Positions 9,647 to 18,900 of a stretch of 64,000 nt of DNA are shown piece by piece; position 1 is the first letter of the stretch, and every line of letters starts with the position of its first letter. The notes under the pieces were generated by a model. The model did no database searches. It was not told the origin of the DNA and saw only the letters and a list, made by a program, of their open reading frames with translations. The DNA comes from Thalassotalea hakodatensis. Its GTDB lineage: Bacteria; Pseudomonadota; Gammaproteobacteria; Enterobacterales; Alteromonadaceae. The stretch covers positions 1,612,001 to 1,676,000 of the forward strand of contig NZ_AP027365.1 in assembly GCF_030295995.1 (NCBI RefSeq). Reading direction: 5' to 3'. The position numbers and the translations under genes were made by a program.

Positions 9647-10485
9647 CAGCGGATAAACGAGAATGCGTCAGCGTAATGATTGGTGCGGGGCTAAGTATCG
9701 TAAGGGCTTGTCTGTTTGTTGGCATTGGCCGTTCGACCTTTTATCGCCCTGAACGAGACTGGCGTAAAGCAGATGCTGCTGTCATTGATGCTATCAATGC
9801 CGTACTTGAAAAGTCGCCACGAGCAGGCTTCTGGAAGTGTTTTGGCCGAATGCGCTTCAAAGGCTTTCCGTTCAACCATAAGCGCGTTTATCGCGTGTAT
9901 TGCCAGATGGGGTTGAATCTAAAACGAAGAACTAAACGTGTGCTACCCAAGCGAATTGCTCAGCCTTTAGAAGTGCAGGAGCAAGCCAACCACCAATGGG
10001 CGCTCGATTTTATGCATGACACATTGTATTGCGGTAAACGATTCAGAACGTTGAATGTGGTGGACGAAGGAACGCGAGAATGCCTCGCTATAGAAGTGGA
10101 CACCTCGTTGCCCGCTGGCCGTGTAGTTCGCGTGTTAGAGCAGTTAAAAGATGAGCGCGGGTTGCCCAAACAGTTGCGTGTAGACAATGGCCCAGAACTT
10201 ATCTCTGCGACACTAACAGATTGGTGTGAGATCCATAATATTGAATTGGTATATATCCAGCCAGGTAAGCCACAGCAAAATGGCTTTGTTGAACGCTTTA
10301 ACGGTTCATTCCGCAGAGAGTTTCTTGATGCCTACTTGTTTGAGAATCTCAGCCAAGTGCGAGATATGGCTTGGTTCTGGCGATTGTATTATAACGAAGA
10401 AAGAACACATGAGAGTCTGGGTAACCTGCCGCCGGCAGCTTACCGAGAAAAACTGGAAAATTCTAATTTAGAACTGTGTCATTAA
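9643..10485 (+). CDS. IS3-family transposase OrfB (DDE catalytic part)
   Basis: Catalytic half of the transposase, 280 residues if read from GTG 9643, or fused to OrfA by -1 frameshifting at 9631-9637. There is no stop between the slip site and 9643 in the orfB phase. The DDE residues are visible: D in HQWALDFMHD, D in LRVDNGPE and E in GFVERFNGSFRREFL. The N-terminal HTH_21-like region (ARACLFVGIGRSTFY type) precedes it. The gene is intact, so the element may be active. Confidence 0.92.
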   Translation: MTADKRECVSVMIGAGLSIVRACLFVGIGRSTFYRPERDWRKADAAVIDAINAVLEKSPRAGFWKCFGRMRFKGFPFNHKRVYRVYCQMGLNLKRRTKRVLPKRIAQPLEVQEQANHQWALDFMHDTLYCGKRFRTLNVVDEGTRECLAIEVDTSLPAGRVVRVLEQLKDERGLPKQLRVDNGPELISATLTDWCEIHNIELVYIQPGKPQQNGFVERFNGSFRREFLDAYLFENLSQVRDMAWFWRLYYNEERTHESLGNLPPAAYREKLENSNLELCH

Positions 10486-10499
10486 TGGGGAAGTGGACA

Positions 10500-10664
10500 A
10501 TGCTGAACAACAATTTCTTTTAAGATTCTAGTGAAAACATTGTTATCTTTTAATTTAAAGACTGTTTTAGCTATTTTATCTGTGTCTAGCTTTCTATTAA
10601 ATTGAAGGTCTATATCAATGATATAATGTGTTTCAGCATAGTTAATACGTTTAATTTTTCTAAT
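10500..10664 (-). pseudogene. Gene remnant on the far side of the IS3 element
   Basis: An open frame of 55 codons (THYIIDIDLQFNRKLDTDKI in its middle) that runs from just after the stop of the upstream amidohydrolase gene into the IS end. It has no ATG, GTG or TTG. Amino-acid composition looks coding. Joined to the 9069-9314 remnant across the IS the phase is wrong, which fits the missing target duplication. It may be a degraded gene once cotranscribed with 10669-12336. Low certainty. Confidence 0.3.
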
Positions 10665-10668
10665 TTAA

Positions 10669-12336
10669 CTATGGAAGATTATTAACCACTACTTTTGACA
10701 GCCAATGTGGCTTAATACTATTTCGATAAAATTTATCTAAACGTTTCCTGTTACCACTCGAACGTGAATTAAGCCCTAAAAACTCAGCCGTATTATTGCC
10801 CAACACTGCACTTTCTAATTGTGCATTGTTTAGTTGCTGTAACACTCCTTGAAATGAATGTAAATATTGCCCATTATTTTTTTCAATGACTAACATTTTC
10901 CAGTCGGTACCGTAATTTAAGCTGTCTGCCATTTTGGGAAATGAATGTAGTAATGCTTCCAAGTTCCTTTTTGAGATATCTGGGGCATCAATGAACCCTG
11001 AAAAATATCCGGTATCAACATATGCGTTACTAACGTTAGAAGCGTCACTAATTGTTGAGGCGATTTGGTGCCAAATAGGAGGATTTTCTGACAAATGAAG
11101 TGAATCAAAACCACCAAAATGGCCAAAATTAATGCGTAATCCTTTTTTAATCGATAAAAGATCACCCCAATACTTGCTTTCAAAACATACTTTATAGTCA
11201 TTGGCTCCCATGTTTGAGGGGCTGCTATGCGCCATAATAGGAATATCATGTTTGATACAGAAGTCATAAAATTCATTTAGCACTTCATCTAGCTGTTTTG
11301 GGAAATCATCTTTTTTACAAAAGTCAGGTAAGTGTTTTTGTTTCTTCCATGTTTCAGGATGATCGTTAAAGACTTTGTCGTTTCCATAAAGCGCGAATCC
11401 CATTGGAGGATATATCTTAACTCCCAATGCCCCATGCAACTCAACCGCTTCTTTTATTAGGCTTAATGGATTTAATTTTTCTCTATCAGTAAATTTGTAA
11501 GCTACATGGCGAAATGGGCAATAGGGGGCAAATGAGTGAACTAAGCCATTTGATACTTTAGAAATTTCTCCTATCAAGTGACACTGTGATTCAAGAGGCG
11601 ACGCAGTAGGTTTTCCATTATTTAAAGGCCAGTCATAGTCTACTATGTGGCTTATCATCAAATCAGTTTTAAGCTTGTCACTGTTATATGTTTTGAGGTA
11701 GTTATTTAGACTTACAAACCGGAATTGAAACATTTCGATAACAAAGCGCCATAATGATCCAAAGCTGATTTCCATACCTTTGATATCTATTGTGAAATCA
11801 TATGAAGATGCAGCAGAGAATACGTCATCATATTTTTGGGGCATAGAGTTCATCAAATCTTGGGTTGTAATGCCACTTTGGAGAACTATGGCGCCTCTCT
11901 TGTTGAGTTTATGTATCGCTCGTTTAGATTCTGCTATCGCTTTGATAGATTGTTTTTCTCGTAGCTCTAACAATCTAATCTGCGCTATTTTAGTGTTAGA
12001 ACATTGAGATGACGATTGATTGATAACGTTAAGTTCATCTTTAGTGGAAGGGGCTGATTCCCAAACAATTAACTCTAAGAAGTCGCCAAACATTTTCCTA
12101 AGCCATACCCAATCGACTAATTCTCTGCCTTGAACTTGACTCACAAATTTACTTACTTGTAGATCAGACCCATTAAAAATATGAGCATGACTATCTATTA
12201 ATAACTTTTGTTGTTGTGGTAAATGATGACTGAATAAACAACGAGGGTTTGGTGGGCTTCTAAACAAACAACACCCTGGTAAAACTGTAGCGCCACCAAT
12301 AACCGAAGTCATTTTTATAAACTTTCTGCGTTCCAT
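10669..12336 (-). CDS. Tat-exported lipoprotein of the amidohydrolase (Amidohydro_2) family
   Basis: 555-residue predicted metal-dependent hydrolase with a TIM-barrel layout. The N-terminus has a twin-arginine motif ERRKFIK followed by a hydrophobic run and a lipobox ending at C22 (VLPGC), so it is probably exported folded and lipid-anchored. Metal-ligand candidates are H50 and H52 (DSHAHIF), the His in IMAHSS, the His in NFGHFGG and the Asp in NYGTDWK. The start ATG has AAGGAA upstream. Substrate is unknown; related proteins act on amides, lactones or decarboxylate cyclic acids. It lies alone next to the IS3 element. Confidence 0.7.
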   Translation of the reverse strand: MERRKFIKMTSVIGGATVLPGCCLFRSPPNPRCLFSHHLPQQQKLLIDSHAHIFNGSDLQVSKFVSQVQGRELVDWVWLRKMFGDFLELIVWESAPSTKDELNVINQSSSQCSNTKIAQIRLLELREKQSIKAIAESKRAIHKLNKRGAIVLQSGITTQDLMNSMPQKYDDVFSAASSYDFTIDIKGMEISFGSLWRFVIEMFQFRFVSLNNYLKTYNSDKLKTDLMISHIVDYDWPLNNGKPTASPLESQCHLIGEISKVSNGLVHSFAPYCPFRHVAYKFTDREKLNPLSLIKEAVELHGALGVKIYPPMGFALYGNDKVFNDHPETWKKQKHLPDFCKKDDFPKQLDEVLNEFYDFCIKHDIPIMAHSSPSNMGANDYKVCFESKYWGDLLSIKKGLRINFGHFGGFDSLHLSENPPIWHQIASTISDASNVSNAYVDTGYFSGFIDAPDISKRNLEALLHSFPKMADSLNYGTDWKMLVIEKNNGQYLHSFQGVLQQLNNAQLESAVLGNNTAEFLGLNSRSSGNRKRLDKFYRNSIKPHWLSKVVVNNLP

Positions 12337-12529
12337 CGAAGTTCCTTGTTGTCAATATTTTTAACCTTACAAAAGTAATATATGGTGGCTTTTTAAACAA
12401 CAGCTTTATAGGGTACTGTTAAAAAAATACTAAAACTGATAAAACTATCTCCTACAAAACTTTAAGTGAATTCATTCTTTAGGTATCAGTTTAATTAAGC
12501 GTTGATTACATCAAGCAAAGGGAGAAGCA

Positions 12530-13579
12530 ATGAGCTCTTATACCAGCTATATTCGCCGGCTATTAGCAACCATTGGCATTACAGCTTTAGCAATCGGTCT
12601 ATTTATGCTGCTGTGGCAATTATCATATGTACTCTTACTTATATTTGGTGGCATTTTATTTTGTGTTTTTTTGATTGGGCTTGCGAGTATTTTACAACGG
12701 TGGCTACCTTTACCCCATTGGGGAGCAGTAATGATTGTTACTGCTGTCGTATTAGGATTATTAGTACTTGCAGGTTATTTGGCTGGCCCAGCCATTATGG
12801 AGCAGCTGCTGCAGCTTAGAGAGCAAATATCGGGTAGTATAAAACAGTTAGAAGCTTACTTAAAAGATAAAGAATGGGGTGGAGCGTTACTCCAGTGGGT
12901 GCAAGGTAAATGGCAGCATGCGCCACTTTCGCCCAGCAAACTGATGGGAGAGGTTACGGGGGTATTTTCTACTTTATTTGGCTCACTTGCTGATCTGTTT
13001 GTTATTTTTTTTATTGGTTTTTACTTAGCGCTGCACCCGAGACTTTACATGAATGGTTTATTGTTTTTGTTTCCAAGTGATAATCGCGCTCGTATAAAGG
13101 AAGTAGTACACAGTATCTATTATGCGTTGAAGCTTTGGTTAATCGGGCGTGCAACATCAATGGTTGTAGTAGGGCTGTTAACCGCATTAGGTTTATGGCT
13201 GATTGGAATGAAATTGATTATAGCGCTCGCATTTCTTGCGGGTTTACTATCGTTCGTGCCATTTATAGGCCCTATTGCAGCCTTGATACCTGCAGTATTA
13301 GTCGCATTACTTAATACCCCGACACAAGCGGTGTATGTGTTAGTGGTGTACGCTGTTGTGCAAGTACTGGAGAGTAATGTTATTACGCCTTTTGTGCAGA
13401 AAAAAGCAGTTTCATTACCGCCCGCTATAATGCTCAGCGGCCAATTACTCATGGGGACTATGTTTGGAATTCACGGGTTGGCGCTTTCAACGCCATTTGT
13501 TGTATCAATTATTGTCACAGTGCAAGTGCTTTATGTGCGCGATGTGTTAAAAGAAAAAATTCAGCCATTGGGCCACTGA
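12530..13579 (+). CDS. AI-2E family transporter (PerM/TqsA-like membrane protein)
   Basis: 349-residue inner-membrane protein with about eight hydrophobic segments: two near the N-terminus, one at about 60-90, a long soluble stretch with a helix (QLLQLREQISGSIKQLEAYL) and further segments from about 155 onward. The C-terminal SFVPFIGPIAALIPA and VITPFVQKKAVSLPP segments are typical of the family. Members are linked to autoinducer-2 export, sodium/proton antiport or general permease roles; the substrate here cannot be told. The start has GGGAGAAG 4 to 11 bases upstream. Confidence 0.85.
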   Translation: MSSYTSYIRRLLATIGITALAIGLFMLLWQLSYVLLLIFGGILFCVFLIGLASILQRWLPLPHWGAVMIVTAVVLGLLVLAGYLAGPAIMEQLLQLREQISGSIKQLEAYLKDKEWGGALLQWVQGKWQHAPLSPSKLMGEVTGVFSTLFGSLADLFVIFFIGFYLALHPRLYMNGLLFLFPSDNRARIKEVVHSIYYALKLWLIGRATSMVVVGLLTALGLWLIGMKLIIALAFLAGLLSFVPFIGPIAALIPAVLVALLNTPTQAVYVLVVYAVVQVLESNVITPFVQKKAVSLPPAIMLSGQLLMGTMFGIHGLALSTPFVVSIIVTVQVLYVRDVLKEKIQPLGH

Positions 13580-13592
13580 TAGACTGTGGATA

Positions 13593-13612
13593 AAAGGGGT
13601 CAGGTACAATTA
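13593..13612. repeat. Single arm of the GGGGTCAGGTAC repeat
   Basis: The 20 bases AAAGGGGTCAGGTACAATTA are identical to the left arm of the perfect palindrome at 21001-21041, but here no complementary arm follows. It lies in the 295-bp gap 13580-13874, where I see nothing else except the promoter region of the next gene. Probably a decayed or truncated copy of a dispersed palindromic repeat. Confidence 0.6.
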
Positions 13613-13874
13613 ATGTAAAAGAGGTGATTTTAATGTTGCTCAACTATTGGTGCTATTGTCAGCCAGTAATATTAACAAGTAGGCGTAAACCATGAAATTT
13701 CATTTTTCGATCTCAGTATTTTGTTGACTTCTTTATCGCCGTTAATGCCTGCAACAGTAAATTTCATCAGGTCAGAGCACAATGCCAGACATGACCCGGC
13801 TTTTATTGTACTTAGATGATTTACTTGTAGTAGGTTCTATATAAAATCATACATTGTTAACAATAAGGAAATTT

Positions 13875-14654
13875 ATGAATACAAAAATGAAATTAATGGC
13901 GCTATTCGCTGCTTCTATTATGAGTAGTCAAACGCTAGCGTCATATAGTAACTTAACGTTAAAGTATGAGGTAATAAAAGAAGCTGAGCATTTTGCTGAT
14001 ATACCCATTAGGGTTAACGACACCTACTTACGAACAGATTATCAGCTAAAAAATGAAAAACTTACTGAGATGACTGTAAAGTGGAAAGGTCAATACGTTA
14101 TTAAACATAATGAACAGCGTGCTTATTTACTTGATTATAAGGTAACTCATAAAAGGGCTGAAAAAGCTTTTAAAGCAATGGCGGCAAAGGTACCTAATAT
14201 AACTGCTGAGAAAATATTTGAAATGAGTATTGACCCTATCAACGACGAAAGCGAATTTATTCGCTATGAAAAAGTAGGTAATAATAAGCTTGTCGGCAAG
14301 CATGATGGGGATGCTGAGCATGAAGTTCAATACCTTAAATTACCAAATAAATATATAAATAGAAAGCAATACGATTGGTTGATGGCCAGAGCAGAAGAAG
14401 ATCGTAAGTTCGGTCAGGGTTTTGTGGCTATTTTAGATCAACCCCTTACTGAGATGATGTGTAGGTTAAACTATCAACATGCTGTTTTTCCTGTTTACTT
14501 AAAAACCTATCACTATGAAATAAATTTGAAGTCTGTTGATCCTTCATTTAATGATGAAAGTGAGCTACGCATTGAACAGGGTATTATTCACTCTGACATT
14601 ACTCACTCGTCTATTCAATTTTTAAAAAGTTTATCGCAACACTCTTCGCAATGA
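13875..14654 (+). CDS. Secreted protein of unknown function
   Basis: 259 residues from ATG 13875, which has AAGGAA 5 bases upstream; a TTG 21 bases earlier is in frame but has no such site. The N-terminus MNTKMKLMALFAASIMSSQ is a signal peptide with probable cleavage after the Ala of QTLA. The mature part is charged, rich in Lys and Glu, with one Cys and no membrane segment or motif that I recognise. It stands alone between the AI-2E family gene and a 438-bp gap. Likely periplasmic. Confidence 0.7.
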   Translation: MNTKMKLMALFAASIMSSQTLASYSNLTLKYEVIKEAEHFADIPIRVNDTYLRTDYQLKNEKLTEMTVKWKGQYVIKHNEQRAYLLDYKVTHKRAEKAFKAMAAKVPNITAEKIFEMSIDPINDESEFIRYEKVGNNKLVGKHDGDAEHEVQYLKLPNKYINRKQYDWLMARAEEDRKFGQGFVAILDQPLTEMMCRLNYQHAVFPVYLKTYHYEINLKSVDPSFNDESELRIEQGIIHSDITHSSIQFLKSLSQHSSQ

Positions 14655-15092
14655 AAATAGAGTAAGGTAGTTACCTATTTAGTTGTTAATTATTTTACTT
14701 TGTCAGCTTTTCTGACTTATAGGTTGGGCTTAAGAACGATTTTAAGTAATTTATTTTAATGATCAAATAGTTTTGCCAATCAAAACATAACCCAACCGTT
14801 AAGAGCAAAAAAGCAAAAGCGGGGGCAGATCTTGTAATGTGTATTGAAATGAACTGAAAACGCTAGCGAGTAAACGTTAAATAGTTAAATACCTTCTACG
14901 TTATTTTTTACTTCGAATTTCATTAGCACGGTGGCGACTAGATCCAAAGAGAGGCTTTTTTCCGAGTTAAACAATATTTAATTAAGGCGTAGCGATTCAA
15001 ATATAGTCATTCCATATTGAAAAACCACAACAAAAGTAAATCACGTTTAAACGTACTCAAGCACAGCGCCCATTAGTGGTAAACATTTAAGC
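14655..15092. other. 438-bp intergenic stretch without a gene
   Basis: No frame of coding character in either strand. A G-run GCGGGGGCAGATCTTGT at 14819-14835 looks like the edge of an old mobile or repeat sequence. The rest is A/T-rich. No terminator stem was found on the side of 13875-14654. Confidence 0.4.
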
Positions 15093-15701
15093 TTAATCTT
15101 GTTTTTCTTCATCAAGAATTGTTGCTCTTATTATGGCGACCATTTTTTTTGGCACGGTTGGATAACCTAATTTATCGCTGTAACCAACGTCTACTTGCGA
15201 TATTGCTTCAACAATGTCGTAACCTTTGATTACTTCACCAAAAACAGCGTAACCCCATGAATTCCCTGGGTCTAAATTGGTGTTTTCGTTGAGGTTGATA
15301 AAGAATTGGTTGGTTGCTGAGTGTGCATCGTTCAGTTGTTTTGCCATGGCAATAGTGCCTTCTTTATTTTTTAGCCCATTGCCAGATTCGTTGAATATCG
15401 GATCATTGGGTATAACTTCAGAGTAATCAGTATTAAAACCACCGGCTTGGATCAGGTAGCCTTCTTCGACACGGTGAATCAACGTTTTATCATATTTCCC
15501 TTGCGCTACATATCCTAAAAAATTATCCACGGTAATTTTAGCTTTAATACGGTCAAGCTCAATAATGATATTACCCATAGAGGTTTCTATTCTCACTTTA
15601 GGGGAGTAATTATTCGGTTGAATATATTGCCCTTTAGTATTTGCTGCGTGCAATTGAAGCGATATTAATACGGTAAAAATAAGTAGTGAAACTCTAATCA
15701 C
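15093..15701 (-). CDS. Periplasmic peptidyl-prolyl cis-trans isomerase, cyclophilin type
   Basis: Catalyses prolyl isomerisation during folding of exported proteins. 202 residues from a GTG at 15701 with AAAAGG upstream; the first 19 residues form a signal peptide (VSLLIFTVLISLQLHAA). Cyclophilin elements are recognisable: METSMGNI-like RIETSMGNIIIELD, IHRVEEGYLIQAGGF, GTIAMA, SATNQFFINL and YAVFGEVIKG. The usual active-site FHRVI is IHRVE here, and GFMIQGG is GYLIQAGG, so activity may be altered. Closest role would be PpiA-like. Confidence 0.88.
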   Translation of the reverse strand: MIRVSLLIFTVLISLQLHAANTKGQYIQPNNYSPKVRIETSMGNIIIELDRIKAKITVDNFLGYVAQGKYDKTLIHRVEEGYLIQAGGFNTDYSEVIPNDPIFNESGNGLKNKEGTIAMAKQLNDAHSATNQFFINLNENTNLDPGNSWGYAVFGEVIKGYDIVEAISQVDVGYSDKLGYPTVPKKMVAIIRATILDEEKQD

Positions 15702-15841
15702 GTTAGTACCTTTTGTTAAAGTAAATTGACTTGAAATATGTCAGTTAGTTTAACAATTATATATTTTATTGTTAACTCAAAACCATGATCTATAGAGCTA
15801 ATGAACGTAAAGTCAAAGCTTTGTTCGTAAAGTAAATAGAA

Positions 15842-15875
15842 GGGGGTCAGGTACATTTATTAATTGTACCTGACC
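15842..15875. repeat. Left part of a GGGGTCAGGTAC palindrome split by an IS10-like element
   Basis: GGGGTCAGGTACA and TGTACCTGACC flank an A/T-rich loop; the final CCCC arm continues on the other side of the IS at 17212-17225. Removing the IS and one copy of the 9-bp duplication restores a complete hairpin with a T-run, like the one at 21001. The insertion is therefore inside the right arm of the palindrome. Confidence 0.85.
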
Positions 15876-17211
15876 CTGAGCTATCCCCACAAATAATTCT
15901 TACATATCAATGAAATAATTTGAACCGAAGGGAACATTCATGGTGTTTGGTGATCAGATCTATCGCCAAACAAAAATAACCAACCGGAAACACCATGAAT
16001 GCGCTCCCTATATTGAAGAAAACCCTCACTCTTGTCACCCTTAAAATGCACGCTAGACGACGAACTTCTTTAGTTTTATCACTTGAAAGCCTATTAATGG
16101 GCGCAAATGCAACAGTGACTAATCTTGGCCGAGGCATTAACTCGAAAGCAAAAGAAAAGCACAGAATAAAACGAGCAGATAGGCTGTTATCCAATACGCA
16201 TTTGCAACGAGAAGCATTTTCGATATATCAATCTTTAGCTAAATTCACGATAGGTAAAGCGATGCGTCCTATTATTTTAGTAGATTGGTCTGACTTAGAT
16301 GAACATAAAGGACACTTTTTACTTCGAGCAACGCTTGCATCACATGGTCGTGGAATTTGTTTGTACGAAGAAGTGCATAGTGTTAAAACGAAAGAGAAAC
16401 CTAGGACTCATCAACAGTTTTTAACAAACTTAGCTAAAATATTAGCCGATACAAGTAAACCAATTATCGTCACTGATGCTGGCTTTAAAACACCTTGGTT
16501 TCGGGCCGTTTTAGCGCATGGATGGGACTTTGTTGGGCGAGTACGTTTGCCCAACTTTTATAGTATCGATGACAAAGTATGGCAATGTATTACTCACTTA
16601 TACGCTAAAGCCACAGGCTGTCCTAAGTCGTTTAACGGAGCAATTGCGAGAAGTAATCAATTAGCCTGCAGATTACTGCTTTATAAGCAAAAGAGCAAAG
16701 GTCGACAATCGCTGAATCATTCAGGTAAGAAAAGGCTTTCTAAAACCAATAAGGTTTATAGAAAATCAGCTAATGACCCATGGTTGCTCGCTACATCACT
16801 GCCTCAAACAAAGCAACTTGCTCGACGTACGACGAGAATATATGGTCTGCGCATGGAAATAGAAGAAGGTTTTAGGGATATGAAAAGTCATCAGTTTGGG
16901 CAAGGGTTTGAATATAATAGAACATACAACACCAATAGGCTGGCTATTCTTATCTTACTGACAACATTAGCTCATTGGTTACTGATGGCCATCGGATTAG
17001 CGGCTAAAAAAGCGTATAAACACCATCAATATCAGGCAAATAGCTTAAAGAATAAGAATGTACTATCACTTCACTTTATTGGCTTAAGAGTCATGGCAAA
17101 TCGATATGAGAAGCTCTCATATATCGAGCTTCTCACGGCAATTAAGCAATTGCATTTAACTGGAGGAGCACATTCCTTTGATACTTTATAGAATTAGTGG
17201 GGATCACACAG
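15876..17211 (+). mobile_element. IS10-like element (IS4 family), 1336 bp, copy 1
   Basis: Ends match the IS10 pattern: left CTGAGCTATCCCCAC, right (reverse strand) CTGTGTGATCCCCAC. A perfect 9-bp target duplication TACCTGACC flanks it (15867-15875 and 17212-17220). It holds one intact transposase gene. The intact ends, duplication and gene point to a recent insertion. Confidence 0.95.
15995..17191 (+). CDS. IS10-like transposase (IS4 family)
   Basis: 398-residue DDE transposase, near the 402 residues of IS10 transposase and with the same landmarks: LGRGINSKAKEKHRIKR and RADRLLSN near the N-terminus, first catalytic D in ILVDWSD, second in VTDAGFKTPW, and E in RMEIEEGFRD. The frame is complete. 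It moves the surrounding 1336-bp element by cut-and-paste. It differs clearly in sequence from the second IS10-like copy at 38092, so the two are separate elements and not recent duplicates. Confidence 0.95.
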   Translation: MNALPILKKTLTLVTLKMHARRRTSLVLSLESLLMGANATVTNLGRGINSKAKEKHRIKRADRLLSNTHLQREAFSIYQSLAKFTIGKAMRPIILVDWSDLDEHKGHFLLRATLASHGRGICLYEEVHSVKTKEKPRTHQQFLTNLAKILADTSKPIIVTDAGFKTPWFRAVLAHGWDFVGRVRLPNFYSIDDKVWQCITHLYAKATGCPKSFNGAIARSNQLACRLLLYKQKSKGRQSLNHSGKKRLSKTNKVYRKSANDPWLLATSLPQTKQLARRTTRIYGLRMEIEEGFRDMKSHQFGQGFEYNRTYNTNRLAILILLTTLAHWLLMAIGLAAKKAYKHHQYQANSLKNKNVLSLHFIGLRVMANRYEKLSYIELLTAIKQLHLTGGAHSFDTL

Positions 17212-17269
17212 TACCTGACCCCTTTTATTCGTCAGAGCTATGTACAATAAGGCATGAGGAAATGAAATG

Positions 17270-17298
17270 AAATAAGAAAAGGCGCCAAAAAGGCGCCT
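17270..17298 (-). terminator. Rho-independent terminator of the 17435-17695 gene
   Basis: Read on the minus strand: AGGCGCC, loop of five T, GGCGCCT, then TTTCTTATTTC. The perfect 7-bp G/C stem is at 17280-17286 and 17292-17298. Confidence 0.8.
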
Positions 17299-17434
17299 AA
17301 ATGTTTGCTTGCGAGCATTTTGAGGAGTTAATTCCTCGTGTTGAAAATAGCTAGAGATCTATGTTCAACGTGCGCCAGAAGGTTGGGAGGTTCCAGCAAT
17401 TTGTATTCAATAAGCTAACGGTGCTTAATGTTGT

Positions 17435-17695
17435 TTATTCAGCAATTACTTCGTTTTTTGCAAGTAACTCTGACTTAGTCGATTTTTTAGCTGTTTTGAT
17501 AACAGTCATTGGTTTTACTAAGTTTGTTTCAAAAGCGGTTACTAATGTTTGCATTGATATTTTTACATCTTCATGCGCTTGTGAAGTAATTTCAACAGTG
17601 TTAACGGGTTGTGCTTTTTCAAACGCAATATTTGTTGCTGTTGCATTGCCTGCTACTAAGAGCAGTGCTGCTGTGAATATGTTGATAGTTTTCAT
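17435..17695 (-). CDS. Small secreted protein of unknown function
   Basis: 86 residues with a clear signal peptide (MKTINIFTAALLLVAGNATA) and a mature part of about 66 residues lacking Cys or a known motif. ATG at 17695 has AGGTGA upstream and a terminator follows 137 bp after the stop, so the gene looks real. An overlapping plus-strand frame (17361-17714) is its shadow. Probably periplasmic; role unknown. Confidence 0.65.
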   Translation of the reverse strand: MKTINIFTAALLLVAGNATATNIAFEKAQPVNTVEITSQAHEDVKISMQTLVTAFETNLVKPMTVIKTAKKSTKSELLAKNEVIAE

Positions 17696-17991
17696 GATTT
17701 GTCACCTAATATAAATTAATAAACATCCAAATAGATGATTAGGGACCTTTTCTTTGCTCGGTGAATGTGTTGGGAGTACATTCATTGCCTGCTACACTCA
17801 TTGGTCTGGGCTGTAGTAAAAAGATGTAGTCCGTCATCTATGGTGTGTATATTAAGTAAAAACTGGTCAAATGAAAAATGACAAATTATAATGTTATCCA
17901 TTAGAAAAACTAATGATAAGTTGTTTTTTGATAGTAGTAGAGTATTTATTCAAAAAACGGTCATTTTTATTTATTTAAATAGTGAGAGTTA

Positions 17992-18900
17992 ATGGCTACA
18001 AGAATCCCGCCGCTCAATGCTCTAAGGGCCTTTGAGGCATCGGCAAGACAATTGAGTTTTACTCGAGCTGCTGAGGAATTATTCGTTACCCAGGCAGCGA
18101 TTAGTCATCAAATAAAATCTCTAGAGGAGCATCTTGGATTAAAACTTTTTATGCGAAAAAATCGTGCTTTGTTATTAACAGAGGAAGGGCAAGCCTATTA
18201 TCAAGACATAAAAGATGTGTTTACTTCTCTGCAAGACGCAACAGAACGGTTACTCGTTAGGGGGGCTAAAGGAGCGATTACGGTTAGTTTACAACCAAGC
18301 TTCGCCATTCAATGGTTAGTTCCAAGACTAAACACGTTTAATTTACTCAATACTGATATAGATGTCCGTATAAAAGCGGTAGATCAACCTGATGGCTTAT
18401 TAACAGAAGATGTTGATGTAGCGATTTATTACGGAAGAGGCCGCTGGCCAGGTGTACATGCTGATAAATTGCACACGGAATATTTAATACCTGTTTGTTC
18501 ACCATTGCTACTTGATGGGCCAAAACCACTGAGTACTATTCAAGATCTTACTAACCACACTTTATTGCATGATACCTCAAGGCGAGATTGGAAACGCTGG
18601 TTCAAAGAAGCCGGGATAAGAGGGACTAATGTTAATCATGGCCCTATTTTTAGCCATTCAGCCATGGTTGTGCAAGGGGCTGTACATGGTCAGGGTATCG
18701 CCTTAGCTCAACGTATTTTAGCGCAACCCGAGTTAGATGCTGGTCGACTTGTGATACCAGTTGAGCATAGCTTGATTAGTAAAAATGCATTTTACATAGT
18801 GTGTCGTGAGCACCAATTAGAATTAGGCAAAATAGCTGCTTTTAGGGATTGGGTACTTGAAACTGTAGCCGAAGAAGAAGAGTTAGATGAAGAGTTTTAA
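17992..18900 (+). CDS. gcvA: LysR-type glycine cleavage regulator GcvA
   Basis: 302-residue transcription factor (305 in E. coli) that activates or represses gcvTHP according to glycine and purine levels. The N-terminus RIPPLNALRAFEASARQLSF with HTH FTRAAEELFVTQAAISHQIKSLEEHLG is diagnostic of GcvA. The neighbours ygdD and rlmM follow as in E. coli, with one extra hydrolase gene in between. Its presumed target operon lies only 9 kb upstream in this window. The upstream 296-bp gap (17696-17991) holds a weak TGAATGT/ACATTCA inverted repeat and the divergent promoters. Confidence 0.93.
   Translation: MATRIPPLNALRAFEASARQLSFTRAAEELFVTQAAISHQIKSLEEHLGLKLFMRKNRALLLTEEGQAYYQDIKDVFTSLQDATERLLVRGAKGAITVSLQPSFAIQWLVPRLNTFNLLNTDIDVRIKAVDQPDGLLTEDVDVAIYYGRGRWPGVHADKLHTEYLIPVCSPLLLDGPKPLSTIQDLTNHTLLHDTSRRDWKRWFKEAGIRGTNVNHGPIFSHSAMVVQGAVHGQGIALAQRILAQPELDAGRLVIPVEHSLISKNAFYIVCREHQLELGKIAAFRDWVLETVAEEEELDEEF

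Larger units (their letters stand above)
9308..10499 (+). mobile_element. IS3-family insertion sequence, 1192 bp
   Basis: Terminal inverted repeats begin TGTCCACTTCCC at 9308-9319 and end with the complement GGGAAGTGGACA at 10488-10499. Similarity between the ends continues weakly inward. It contains orfA and orfB in overlapping frames joined by a -1 frameshift signal. Flanking bases (left AAGC, right ATGC) show no clean 3- or 4-bp target duplication, so the copy has probably suffered a deletion or recombination next to the IS. Confidence 0.9.

Noticed and set aside
17361-17714. Plus-strand 117-codon frame opposite the small secreted protein
   Set aside because: The minus-strand frame has a signal peptide, ribosome site and terminator; the plus frame is its antisense shadow.
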